A DNA stretch of 64,000 nt, from NCBI RefSeq assembly GCF_032118995.1, contig NC_092648.1:4665001-4729000 (forward strand), read 5' to 3'. The stretch is from Asterias amurensis. Taxonomy: Eukaryota > Echinodermata > Asteroidea > Forcipulatida > Asteriidae. The notes beneath the pieces are model-generated. The model ran no database searches, was not told the origin of the DNA, and saw only the letters and a program-made list of their open reading frames with translations. The position numbers and the translations under genes are program-made. Below are positions 34,425-44,219 of this stretch, piece after piece (positions within the stretch are counted from its first letter, which is position 1; each line of letters opens with the position of its first letter).

Positions 34425-35125
34425 TGGTTCAATGAATTTTGGAATTGCAAATCTCTCTTCTTCTTTTTTATTTGCCTAAATTAGGTTCTATGTGCCCTTT
34501 GAACTCTCATTGTCCATGGGGACGACAGTTGGCACATGTTCCGTTTGGGAACCACGAAAAGTCAACCCCTCACTTACAAAGTCGCTCCGAGACCGAGCCC
34601 ACCCCTTCCGCCCAACAAAGTCGCCTCGTGTATGAGTTTGCCTAGATATTGATTGTGCAAAATTATATATTTCGCTTTTGGAACAGGTTTTCATCTGCAA
34701 GAGTTTTAGAAGAGATGGGGAAAAACAATAGAGGGCCACCTCAAATTTAAAACAAGCAAGTAATGAACCAAAAAAAAAATAGTGACCATCCTATCACCAC
34801 ATAGTAAAATGAAAAAATGTTGTTAAAAAAAGTTTAGGGTTAAAAAAAAATATGAACAAGATGTCACAAGTACACAAGTTAAGTATAAATGAATGTCTTT
34901 TTTATTGTTCCGAATCTCATCCCAAGTAAAACAACCATCCCGAATCCTATCACCCCAACAAAGAAGCGAATTTGGTTGTGGGGGGGGGGGGGGTGACGAC
35001 GACTCTGTCGTCAGGGGGCAACGACTTTCAGAGGGGGGTGACTTTTGTAAGTGAGTGGGTGACTTCGCTCTACTTTGTAGTGGGTGACTTTACGGTTTGC
35101 GGGGTGGGGGGGGGGGGATGAGATG
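34425..35125. repeat. inverted, diverged simple-repeat blocks with G runs
   Basis: AAAGTCAACCCCTCACTTACAAAGTCG-like text near 34558-34590 reappears inverted near 35030-35075 as GTGACTTTTGTAAGTGAGTGG and GTGACTTCGCTC. G runs lie at 34979-34994 and 35100-35118, with quadruplex potential. Confidence 0.55.
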
Positions 35126-35129
35126 ACTG

Positions 35130-36160
35130 GTTTCCCTTTTTAAGAATTGTCAAGGAAAATTAAGATCATCGAAAATTGAAACTTTTCTACCCCAAAATTG
35201 TGTGAAGTGTAAGAGCTTTACATTCAGAGCTTCTGGAAAACCCATAGCTTCCAGGGCCCTTTAGCGGGCCCAGGACCCGGCTGAAAGGAATTTCGCGCTG
35301 TGCGCTCATGTTGTGTGCTGCGCACACAAATGCTGGAACATTAACATTTCCAATAAACTTTTTCCTGTTTTTTATCATTACCTGTTCTCATGCCCAGGTG
35401 TATCCAAACATAAATGCATGGATAACAAACCTGTGAAAATGTGGGTTCAAATAGAGTGCTTCAGGGATCACTTCGAGTGCCATAGTTTTAACCAAAGCGT
35501 AGTGGAGTAGTATAGAATAAGAGGATAAGGGAAAAATAGAGGCTACATGCTGGCAAGAATTCCTACAAATGCTGTTCTTTTGCACCACTTCCACCATTTG
35601 AAACAACAACTCTACATTAAAACCCTACAGGTGGATTGGGGGGGGGGGATATGGCGCCCTCTGTCATTCTTGTGACTGTAGTTTTTATTTTATTTAAATG
35701 CATCTGCATGGCCACCACCACATTTTTTATGACTTTAACCAGTAATTATCTGGCAGTGATGTGTCACCTGAGTGTCACATGCATTGTGGTAATTCAACAT
35801 GGCCAGCATATGCAGCGGGCAACTTTGATTGTTTTTCTTCAGCCTGTACTTTGGGGTTAAAAATATCAAAGAAATACTACCAAATCATGTTTTAAGCCTT
35901 GTGTTGCAACCCGGACCCCTCAAAAGTAACGATAATGACAATCTTCAAGTGGAAAACCAAAAACTGAACAATTGTGACAATTGTGGCTAATTTCTGCAAG
36001 GTTTTGAAAATACTGCGACAATCAAAATAAACATAACAATGCACAAGTTCACTCCAAATAGATTTTTCTGTTTTCATTTCCTTGATATATGACAGTAAAT
36101 ATTTGAATGATTTGTAATGCCAATGTTCATGTTGCAAAGTCTATTGTTTGTTTTTGTTAC
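35130..36160. other. intron-like sequence of the left arm
   Basis: No exon with the family motif seen. A G run is at 35638-35648. Confidence 0.4.
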
Positions 36161-36162
36161 AG

Positions 36163-36264
36163 AAAGGATTGCCACCTCCAAAGATGTCAACATGTTAACA
36201 AGTAGCAGGCCTAGGTGTCTACTAGACTGGATTGTGATTAAGTAACTGCACTCTCCAGTAAAAG
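36163..36264 (+). pseudogene. exon-array exon, type A, left arm
   Basis: Acceptor GTTTTTGTTACAG, donor TAAAAG|GTAAAT. In phase 1, as supplied by the first exon, it reads RIATSKDVNMLTSSRPRCLL then DWIVIK and a stop. The S-K-D-V...R-C-L-L pattern fits the family. The frame stays open for most of the exon, making it a plausible remnant or terminal coding exon. Confidence 0.45.
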
Positions 36265-36361
36265 GTAAATTCCAAAATAGAGCTCCTAGTTAGATGTAAA
36301 CTAGGAATGGGAAGAAAATGTACATGATGCAAATAATCAGTAGGCATCATTTTATTTTTAA

Positions 36362-36480
36362 TTTGGGGCTGAACAAAGAAAAGTTTACTAGAGTGAGGTT
36401 TAAACAAACAGCCTCAAGATTAATGTTGTTCATGTGTTCTTACTGCGGCAGCCACCCTGGCTTTATGATATCCTTTATTC
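36362..36480 (-). repeat. tRNA-derived SINE, degenerate copy
   Basis: Shares GGGCTGAACAAAGAAAAG and TTTACTAGAG with the better copies at 40183 and 48738; the tRNA part is badly decayed. Confidence 0.5.
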
Positions 36481-37125
36481 TCAGAACACCCAAAATAAAA
36501 ATGGCAAAAACATTTCGTGACTTTTGGCGCAGCTTTTATTTCCAACAAGATCTGGTTAATTACCAGTTTGGGAATCACGAGAATATATATCAAATGCAAT
36601 ACTTACATGATAATGTCAACAGAAAACACAGGTTTGTTTTAATTTTGTTTTTAAATATGATTAGACCAATATTACAGTGCACAAACAGTGGTCAATTAAC
36701 CACCAAAGGTTCCTTTTTGTGATAACTTTTTGAAACTATATCAATGTCTTCATGTAAACCTTGGTGAAATGTGACAATTTTGGCAATTTAAAAAAAGTTA
36801 ATCCAAAACATTTGAAAATACAAAGGGACCCCCGTTGTTCATCAAGTCTGAACAATTTGGTTAAGTGAAACTTTTTGAGGTGAAGTATCCATTTGCCCAA
36901 AATCAAGCCTAAACAATGTGACGCCAACACTCAATTCAACACTGAGTGTAAATTGTTGGTTTGTTCTAATAACTGATAATAAAGTTCACACATCACAAAA
37001 ACCTAAAGAAAACTGTTTTAGGATGTTGACCTCCCATCCAATCACTGTTGCCAGTCAAAATTACTTTCAATAGGCTGGACATATTTGTTTTAACAAAAAG
37101 GTGTATTTATTTTGTTTTTATGCAG
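36480..37125. other. intron-like sequence of the left arm
   Basis: AAAGTTCACA.. and AACACTGAGTGTAAATTGTTG recur in duplicated form at 38820 and 39690. No exon. Confidence 0.4.
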
Positions 37126-37220
37126 CTCCAGTCTCCAAAACATATACATGTCAACAGGTAACTCTCTGAGGTCCACTTATTATACAGCCTGGCATAAAGA
37201 ACTACCTTCTCTGTAAACAG
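37126..37220 (+). pseudogene. exon-array exon, type B, left arm
   Basis: Acceptor TTTTTATGCAG, donor AAACAG|GTAAAT. In the family frame it reads SSLQNIYMSTGNSLRSTYYT then AWHKELPSL and a stop. The exon at 41227-41324 ends almost the same way (AWHKEPTVL, stop), so the shared stop may be a real C-terminus rather than decay. Confidence 0.45.
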
Positions 37221-37760
37221 GTAAATTGAAACCTTCCAATCCCAAATCCTTCTTCATTATCCAAAGTGAAGGATTCAGAAGGACTTGGGCCAAAATGCTC
37301 AACTGACAGTTGCATTTCACAGGGTCTCATTTCAATCTTATTAAGTACAACCAATTTGGAATTTTATGACTTTAACCAATAATTAATTATGGCAGTCTTG
37401 TAAACAAAATATAAAGGTCAGCTGTTTCCATTTGACCTTAGGTCAAACTATTTGAAAAACAATTGTAGTTATTTTGGGGGTCTTTCACTTCAAACTATCC
37501 ATGTATGCTTTTTAGTTTTCCCAAGAAAATGGAAGTGATTTGTCACACGATAGTATTATAGGGTAGATTGGGGTGAATGGAACACTTTAGCACCAAGTCC
37601 CTGTTTGTGCTTTATGAGGCTATTGTGACTAGTTTTTTGGTATTCGGGTATTGGTAAATATTGGAATAGTTTTTCAACTGTTGGTGTTCTGAAAGTATTT
37701 TTGATAATAACTCTTCATTTGAAAATAATTACTTGAAATTTACTGTTTGTTTTTGGTACA
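37221..37760. other. intron-like sequence of the left arm
   Basis: Nothing recognised besides duplicated intron text shared with 41325-41900 (GTGATTTGTCACA, CAATTGTAGTTA). Confidence 0.45.
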
Positions 37761-37761
37761 G

Positions 37762-37841
37762 GAAGGCTTGACAAAGATGTCTAAACTTCAACAAGTAGAT
37801 GTCTAATAAACTGGCCTAATAAACGCTCTTTTTAGTAAAAG
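37762..37841 (+). pseudogene. exon-array exon, type A, left arm
   Basis: Acceptor TTTTTGGTACAG, donor TAAAAG|GTAAGT. The core is AAAGATGTCTAAACTTCAACAAG followed by TAGATGTCTAATAAACTGG. All frames contain stops. Confidence 0.4.
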
Positions 37842-37975
37842 GTAAGTTTCTTAAAAGAGCAAACTAGTAATAGTTACACCCAAATTGAGATCCTAGTTAG
37901 GCCTCATGTGTACTTTACACAAAACCAATTAATTGATGCAAATATTCAGTGCGCGTTGTTTTTGTTTATAAATAA

Positions 37976-38105
37976 GTTTTGGGTTGTACAAAAATAAAAA
38001 TTTCTAGAAAGGGATTCAAAACCATGGCCTCCAATCTCTTCTACCAACTCAGATTTGTAGCCTGATGGGGGTCTTCCAATTTTGTTGATATCTTTGTTTT
38101 GGGTA
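37976..38105 (-). repeat. tRNA-derived SINE, degenerate copy
   Basis: GGATTCAAAACCATGGCCTCC and CTACCAACTCAGATTTG correspond to B box and D-arm regions of the family; ends with TTTTGTTGATATCTTTGTT, as in the 48738 copy. Confidence 0.6.
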
Positions 38106-38412
38106 AAAGGAAAAAGCCATACAATCGTTTACTGCCATGTTGCAAGGGATCACACCCAAGTTTATGTACAACGTGGGAAGCAGCAAATATCAAGATGTAA
38201 AGAATGTGGCAAGCTGTCTGGGTACAACTGCAATCTCCTTAGATTTGATGACAGCTCTAGTGTTTCAGAAAAAGTAGAAAGTGAGAAAAATATTACTCTA
38301 TATTTTTTATTTATACATACCTGTTTTCTTGTTTATACAGAATGACTTTGGTTGGGCTTGAAATATTTGTTTTTAACAATAATGTGTGTTTGTTTTGTTT
38401 TTCTGCCTGCAG

Positions 38413-38511
38413 CTCAAGTCTCAAAAACATCTACAAGTCAACAAGTAAATGTCTGATGAGATCAAGTTCATCTCACAGCCTGACAAAAAGGACTACCTTT
38501 TCTGTAAACAG
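38413..38511 (+). CDS. candidate exon, type B, left arm, open
   Basis: Acceptor TTCTGCCTGCAG, donor AAACAG|GTAAGT. After one base, the frame is open to the donor: SSLKNIYKSTSKCLMRSSSS then HSLTKRTTFSVN. It aligns with 40611-40708 (SSLQNIYLSTSKYLTRPSSS, YSFAKRTTFSET). Conservation of serines and K-R-T-T-F-S between duplicates suggests the peptide mattered. Entry phase 2 does not match the phase 1 exit of the first exon, so an intermediate exon would be required. Confidence 0.45.
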
Positions 38512-38526
38512 GTAAGTTGAACCCTC

Positions 38527-38755
38527 TAGCCCAGTTCATACTTCCTGCAAATGCGAATGCACTATAAATGTTGATGTCACAAATTTGCAACAAGTAATTC
38601 ACAGCAGTGGAGTTTTGCTCAACTCTCCTGCAAATATCGCAACAAAAACAGTGTTGTGAGGTCAAATTCTTGTCAATCTCTCTTGCGAATATTGACGCAA
38701 AAACAGAGTTGTTGCATCAAATTCACATCGCATTTGCAGGAAGTACTGCAACTGT
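38527..38755. mobile_element. foldback MITE, GTTCATACTTCC family, copy 2
   Basis: Ends CCCAGTTCATACTTCCTGC and GCAGGAAGTACTG; the interior has several GCAAATATCGCAAC / TTGCGAATATTGAC-type inverted segments. Confidence 0.6.
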
Positions 38756-39081
38756 ACTGATTGGGTTAAGTGAAACTTATTTGAAGAAAGTACCATTGAC
38801 CCTAATCAAGCCAACAAAATTCAACACTAAACTTAAAATGTTGGTTTGTTTAAACTGATAATAAAGTTCACACCAACAAAAAAACCTTAAGCAAACTGTT
38901 CAGGAATTTGAGCTCCCCCTCCAATCACTGTTGCTTAAAATAATCTTGATCTGCACAAGTTCCTCAAAATAGTTTTTCCAAATTGTTGGTGTTCTGGAAG
39001 TATTTTTTTATAAAAATTCTAAAGTAAAAGCAGTTTGTTTGAAATTAAGTATTTGACGTCTACTGTTTGTTTTTGTTACAG

Positions 39082-39171
39082 GTAGGCTTGCTATATCCAA
39101 AGATGTCTACCCGTCAACAAGAAGATAATGAACTGGCCTGTGATCAAGGAACTCCACTTTTTAATAAAAAG
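39082..39171 (+). CDS. candidate exon, type A, left arm
   Basis: Acceptor GTTTTTGTTACAG, donor AAAAAG|GTAAAT. In phase 0 all 30 codons are open (VGLLYPKMSTRQQEDNELAC then DQGTPLFNKK). In the family frame it reads RLAISKDVYPSTRR and stops. So the same motif is open here in a different frame from the motif peptide. Confidence 0.35.
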
Positions 39172-39189
39172 GTAAATTTGCTTAAAAGA

Positions 39190-39630
39190 ACTTCATTAGT
39201 AATCAGTATTCAGTTTTCCGAATGACCAAATACGGTAGCATTACGTCATGCAATGCCTGCGCACAAAAGTAGTCAATTTTTAGTGCCGTATTGAGTCATC
39301 CATTCCCCTCCGGTAGCTGTCATGGCACAACTAGCGGCAAATGCGTGGATCGTATGAATTGTTTTTAATGCAAGCAGAGTGTGACCTGCTTGTACCCATG
39401 AATACATGTAAAGATGGGGCAAGAGATTATGTGACTACACAGAAAAGAATGGCAATAAACAATTTGGGGTCACTGCTGAGAGAACTACAGTACTCGCCAG
39501 GGTACTCGCGGCGGTATCTGACAGGTCACCCGGAAAACTGAAAAGCTAAAACCGTTCAAACAACGTGCTGATATGTCCGACTACTCACCCGGAAAACTGA
39601 ACACGGCGGAAGACTGAAACCGCCACACCG
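39190..39630. other. insert between the two duplicated segments
   Basis: Contains AGTACTCGCCAGGGTACTCG and repeated ACCCGGAAAACTGAA near 39530 and 39589. No gene identified. Confidence 0.35.
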
Positions 39631-39960
39631 GTACTGATTGGGTTAAGTGAAACTTATTTGAGGAAAAGTACCATTGACCCAAATCAATAAGTCAACAAAA
39701 TTCAACACTAACTTAAAATGTTGGTTTGTTTAAACTGATAATAAAGTTCACACCAACAAAAAACCCTAAGCAAACTGTTCAGGAATTTGAGCTCCCCTTC
39801 CAATCACTGTTGCTTAAAACAATCTTGATCTGCACAAGTTCCTCAGAATAGTTTTTCCAAGTTGTTGGTGTTCTGGAAGCATTTTTTTATAAAAATTCTA
39901 AAGTAAAAGCAGTTTCTTTGAAATTAATTATTTGAAGTCTACTGTTTGTTTTTGTTACAG

Positions 39961-40050
39961 GTAGGCTTGCTATATCCAAAGATGTCTACCTGTCAACAAG
40001 AAGATAATGAACTGGCCTGTGATCAAGGAACTCCACTTTTTAATAAAAAG
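39961..40050 (+). CDS. candidate exon, type A, left arm (copy)
   Basis: Nearly identical to 39082-39171 (STCQQ instead of STRQQ), 90 bp, same splice borders. Open in phase 0. Confidence 0.35.
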
Positions 40051-40182
40051 GTAAATTTGCTTAAAAAAACTTTATTAGTAATCTTTATTCTCAAATATAG
40101 AGCTCCTAGTTATGCCTGGTGCATACATAACACAAAACCAAATAATGGGAAGCAAGTTTACACGATGCTGTTTTATAAGTTT

Positions 40183-40330
40183 TTGGTTTGAACAAAAAAT
40201 ATTTACTAGAGCTGGATTTGAACCGATGGCCTACAGATTAATATGATAGCACTCTACTCTACCAACTGAACTATAATAGGCTGATGCTGGGGGTCTACCT
40301 ATTTTGTCAAAATCTCAGTTTGGGGTGAAT
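40183..40330 (-). repeat. tRNA-derived SINE
   Basis: Minus strand: A box TAGTTCAGTTGG followed by TAGAG, B box GGTTCAAATCC, same flanks as 48738-48870. Confidence 0.75.
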
Positions 40331-40610
40331 GTAAGAAGCCATACTGCCGTGAAGCCAAAGATTACACCGATACAACCTGGAAAGCAGCAGCCAGGGGATC
40401 ACCTTGAAGGGATTTGAATTTTCATTTCAAATATCAAGTTGTAAACAACATGGCAAGTGACTGGGTACAATTGCAATCTCCTCAGATTGGATGGTAGCTC
40501 TAGTGTTTTATTACTCTATATTTTTTAGTTGTACACACATGTTTTCTTGTTTACGCAGAATGGCTTTGTTTTTAACAGAAGGTGTGTTTGTTTTGTTTGC
40601 CTGTCTACAG

Positions 40611-40708
40611 CTCTAGTCTACAAAACATCTACCTGTCAACAAGTAAATATCTGACGAGACCAAGTTCATCATACAGCTTTGCAAAAAGAACTACCTTCTC
40701 TGAAACAG
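40611..40708 (+). CDS. candidate exon, type B, left arm, open
   Basis: Acceptor GCCTGTCTACAG, donor GAAACAG|GTAAGT. After one base, 32 codons are open: SSLQNIYLSTSKYLTRPSSS then YSFAKRTTFSET. This is the cleanest example of the N-I-Y-L-S-T-S-K motif peptide. Related to 38413-38511. Confidence 0.5.
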
Positions 40709-40726
40709 GTAAGTTGAAACCTTCAA

Positions 40727-40869
40727 GTCTGGTTCATCTTTTATGTGAATGCGATATAAATGTTGACGTCACAAATTTGCAACAAATAATTCGCAAATCG
40801 CAGCAAAAAACAGAGTCGTGACGTCAAATTCATGCCAACATCGTATTCGCAGGAAATTTGAACCGGGCT
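40727..40869. mobile_element. foldback MITE, GTTCATACTTCC family, copy 3
   Basis: Ends GGTTCATCTTTTATGTG and CGCAGGAAATTTGAACC; diverged relative of 1289-1427. Confidence 0.5.
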
Positions 40870-41226
40870 TATCAGTCCCATTTTATTCAATAGTATCTAG
40901 AGTGAAGGATCCATGTCATCATGCAACGCTTGGTAAAACATACAATTGTGGCAAATTTCATAAAAGTAACTCTAGAGCTTTGGAAAATCAAAGGGGCCAC
41001 TATGTTTCCCCTGCCCCCTTCTTTCATGTAAGTCTGAAAGGGCCCAGTCGCGGCTCTTTGTAACTTGATTGAGGGAAGAATTAATTCAAAAGTTCACACA
41101 AAAACCTCCAGCTAACTCTTTTAGGAATTTGATTCAATCACTGTTGCTAGTCAAAATTACTTTTGTTATAAGCTAGAAATATTTGTTTTAACAAAAAGGT
41201 CTGTTTGTTTTTTCCTTTCTTGGCAG

Positions 41227-41324
41227 CTCCAGTGTCCAAAACTTCAACATGTCAAAAAGTAAATGTCTCAGACCCACTTATCATCATACAGCCTGGCATA
41301 AAGAACCAACTGTTCTGTAAACAG
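41227..41324 (+). pseudogene. exon-array exon, type B, left arm, GC donor
   Basis: Acceptor TTCTTGGCAG; the donor position reads AAACAG|GCGAGT, so GC replaces GT. In the family frame: SSVQNFNMSKSKCLRPTYHH then TAWHKEPTVL and stop. In another frame it is open throughout (PVSKTSTCQKVNVSDPLIII then QPGIKNQLFCKQ). Confidence 0.4.
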
Positions 41325-42090
41325 GCGAGTTGAAACCCTTACAGTCCCAATTCCTTCATCAGTCTCCAATGTGAAGGATTTAGAAGGACTTGGGCCAGTA
41401 TAGGTTAAATTAACAGTTGCATATCACAGGGCCTCTTTCGAATCTTAAAAAGTACAACCAATTTGGATTAGAGTGATGTAAGAAGAGGTTATGGAAAGAC
41501 TGAGGCCACATGCTGGCAGGAACTTCTAATAATTGCTCTTTTTGCATCACTTCCACCTTGTATGACAACTCTAAATTAAATTAAAACACTATCGAAATGG
41601 GGGGAGGGGCATGGTGTCCTTTAAAAGCAATAATTATTTAGGCTCATCTTGTAAACAAAACATCGAGTCGACTGGCCCATGGCAACCATTTGTTTGACCT
41701 AGGGTGAAATTATTTACAAAACAATTGTAGTTACTTTTAGGGTCTTTAACTACAATTAACAAACTGTCCACATGCTTTTTTAGTTTTATCAAGAAAATGG
41801 AAGTGATTTGTCACATGACAGTGTTATCATGCATTGTGGGAATTCAAAATGACCACTATATGCAGTGACCATCTTTATTTTTAAAATTTCAGCATGTACT
41901 TTGGGTTTCTAACTCAAAAGAAATACAATCAAAATATCATCAGTTTGGTTGCACTCTCTTCCCTCAAAGATAACAGGAATTTCAATCATTAAGAGGAAAT
42001 ACAAAAGACAAAGTTTTATTATCTAAACACAATGTGTGTGCCCACAACAATGGGCAGTTTATTACAAATGGGAGACTTTGGAATGCTAAG
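41325..42090. other. intron-like sequence of the left arm
   Basis: Nothing recognised except intron text shared with 37221-37600. Confidence 0.4.
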
Positions 42091-42189
42091 TGGCAGCAGA
42101 CTTATAAGGTAAATTTCCATTGCTTACGTAGTTCTGAGCATGCGCACATTACCGAGAGTAATGGATTTTACCTGGTAAGTCTGCTGCCA
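42091..42189. mobile_element. 99-bp palindromic MITE
   Basis: Perfect 14-bp inverted ends (TGGCAGCAGACTTA / TAAGTCTGCTGCCA), continuing imperfectly through AAGGTAAATTTCCATT and AATGGATTTTACCT. A fragment with the same left end and TCTGAGCATGCGC core is at 52844-52935. Confidence 0.8.
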
Positions 42190-42296
42190 CCAAGGGTCCC
42201 AAAAGTATCCCATTACTCTTTAATAATTAAATGTATGAAGTGAAAGCAATTCATTTGAAAGTAATTCTTTTTAGTCAACTGTTTGTTTTGTTACAG

Positions 42297-42480
42297 GACG
42301 ACTTCCGACGTTCCACATTGCAACACTTCACTTTTGTTTGAGCAGTCCTCCTGTTACCTTTTTCTCTTGTGCTTTAGAAAATCAGTTTTGTTAATTATTA
42401 TTGTTCCTTTCTGCTTTATTTTGCTGTTATTGAAAGTTTCGTTGCAATTTGTTTGTGTTTGATGATGTTTGTCTGTCTGT
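42297..42480 (+). other. possible exon start, left arm
   Basis: Acceptor TTTGTTTTGTTACAG is as in type A exons, but what follows (GACGACTTCCGACGTTCC) lacks the motif and I see no matching donor. Confidence 0.25.
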
Positions 42481-42685
42481 GTGCGCGCTCACATTTATTG
42501 GTTCGAGAATGCCCTACGCTAAGCGCATTTTCAACCGCCCAAGAGACGATTTCGGCGGTTGGTAGACCTAAGCGGCAGATACGCGGTCGATTCGGGCATT
42601 CTGTTAAATTCACCACGATATTAAGGCCTAATAGTTTTCAACCTCTACTCCAGTTATCAACTTGGACCTGCATCGGGACAGCAAA

Positions 42686-42707
42686 ATGTCCGTCACTTCT
42701 GGAATTG
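42686..42707 (+). CDS. first coding exon of a small two-exon candidate gene
   Basis: ATG in GCAAAATGTCC opens MSVTSGI plus one base, ending at donor AATTG|GTGAGT. The phase 1 split joins the exon at 43011 without a break (I-E-P-A-V-P-Q). The sequence upstream (42500-42680) and the donor region match the mirrored region 47334-47530, but the mirror lacks this ATG. Confidence 0.4.
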
Positions 42708-43010
42708 GTGAGTTTCTGTTTTCAATTTTGATTAAGGAACTGAACTCTTTAGTTAAAGGTATATTCCTAAAAAGCAAGTTCTATTAGTCATATGAACACC
42801 TAAAAAGGTTCCTAGTTGCACCTGATGTATACTTTACACAAAATCAAGAAATGCAAAGCAAAATTGCAAATAATCAGTGTTTATTGTTTTTAATTGTTAT
42901 AGCTTGATTTGATACCTTTCAATACTTTGAGAGCAGGGCCATTCCAGTTTTTAATTATCTCTGCAAACTGTTTTGCTAATCACACTTTTTGGCATTCATA
43001 CAATTTTCAG

Positions 43011-43174
43011 AGCCAGCTGTTCCCCAAAATCAAATGCAATGGGAATCAGCTCTGCTGACATCGCTGAAGGCTACAAAGTACATGGCATATGAAATATCAG
43101 CATCTAATCATCAGGACACCCTAGATGTTACTTGTAGAAATCTTAATAAAGAACAATCCAATAATTTTTCTTAA
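43011..43174 (+). CDS. second coding exon of the small two-exon candidate gene
   Basis: Acceptor ACAATTTTCAG. The joined product is 61 residues and includes EPAVPQNQMQWESALLTSLK and ISASNHQDTLDV, ending NNFS. A likely poly(A) signal AATAAA follows near 43228. The mirrored copy at 46900-47088 keeps AVPRNQMQRESALLTSLKAT and then has a stop. No domain recognised. Confidence 0.45.
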
Positions 43175-43251
43175 ATTTTGAAAACAACTCTAGATGTATC
43201 AGTAACATAATTAAGTTTTTCCAATAATAAACAAACGGTTAATATTTCTGT

Positions 43252-43834
43252 AAATAAGTGCACCATTGCAAGCAAGCACACATGCGATTTTTTGCGCTAC
43301 TTGGCGATCTTAGGGCCTTGGTGGTGCGGCACTAACCCTAACCCCATTAACCCTATTAACCCTATTAACCCTATTAACCCTATTAACCCTATTAACCCTA
43401 TTAACCCTTACTAATTGTTTGGAATACGGAAGTACAAAGCATGGAACATTCCAGACTTATTGCGAAAAGGGACTTGGACACATGCACGTGGCATGTGGTG
43501 TCTCAGCCCGGCCGGTTGTTTCACATCTGGTGGTTGATCTTAAAGGTGCACTCCGGTGTTATCACAAACTATGGTTGACCAAACGGGTTAGTTCCTAGTC
43601 TAGGCCATGTGACTAGGGGCCGCGTTCGGGAGTAGGGGGTGCCCCCCTCAGACGGGGGCATGGACCTGGGCGCTGATTTAATATAGTATGAGGGCCCTTA
43701 TGATCTCCCGGGCGTGTCGGGGCTGGTATCCTGGGACCTGCACGTGGTGGCCCTGCTTTTAACTAGCCTTACCAGGATGATATAGGCAAAATTATGAACC
43801 AAATAAATTGAACGCTTGCGATGGTGCATTTATA
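43252..43834. mobile_element. inverted-terminal-repeat element, left copy at inner boundary
   Basis: Left end AAATAAGTGCACCATTGCAA, right end GCGATGGTGCATTTATA, an inverted pair. The interior (GACTTGGACACATGCACGTG, CCCGGCCGGTTGTTTC, GGTATCCTGGGACCTGCACG) matches the reverse copy at 46036-46838. Left flanks agree between the copies and right flanks do not, so the insertion predates the duplication and marks its inner limit. Confidence 0.75.
43330..43410. repeat. telomere-like microsatellite (CCCTATTAA)n
   Basis: About eight AACCCTATT units preceded by AACCCTAACCCC. It sits inside the element copy at 43252-43834 and is absent from the mirrored copy at 46036-46838. Confidence 0.85.
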
Positions 43835-44214
43835 CAACACCGTACCCTTTACTCTCATGAGTGTAATATCCAATGTAATACTGGCACAACTTTTTAGGTC
43901 ATCAATTTTCTAATTGTGGTTTTTCAGCTGTACTGTTTGAAAATAGGTTAAAGTACATTGCTGTGCCACACATTCACTCTTTTGCTCATTAAATTTTGGT
44001 TGCATGCCTGTTGCAACTAGTCAACAGAAAAGAAACATGTTTGAGTTCACTCTTTGGCTCTCACGATGAATAAAAAAAAAGAGAGGAAAAGGGCGTTTGA
44101 GAGAACTTGAGAAAAAAATAAAATAAATGCATTGTCATGAATACATCTGAAGTCTTGTTTTGTGTAAGAAATTGCTCAATAAGTTTATATATTCATGTTG
44201 AGTCTGTCTTTTTA
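43835..44214. other. unique sequence in the centre of the inverted duplication
   Basis: No counterpart seen in the right arm; no gene seen. Confidence 0.4.
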
Positions 44215-44219
44215 TTTAT

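Larger units (their letters stand above)
38757..40065 (+). repeat. recent duplication of an intron-exon segment
   Basis: About 430 bp at 38757-39180 is repeated at 39634-40065 with few differences, including the exon (39082-39171 and 39961-40050) and its upstream intron. Between them lies unrelated sequence (39190-39630). Confidence 0.9.
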
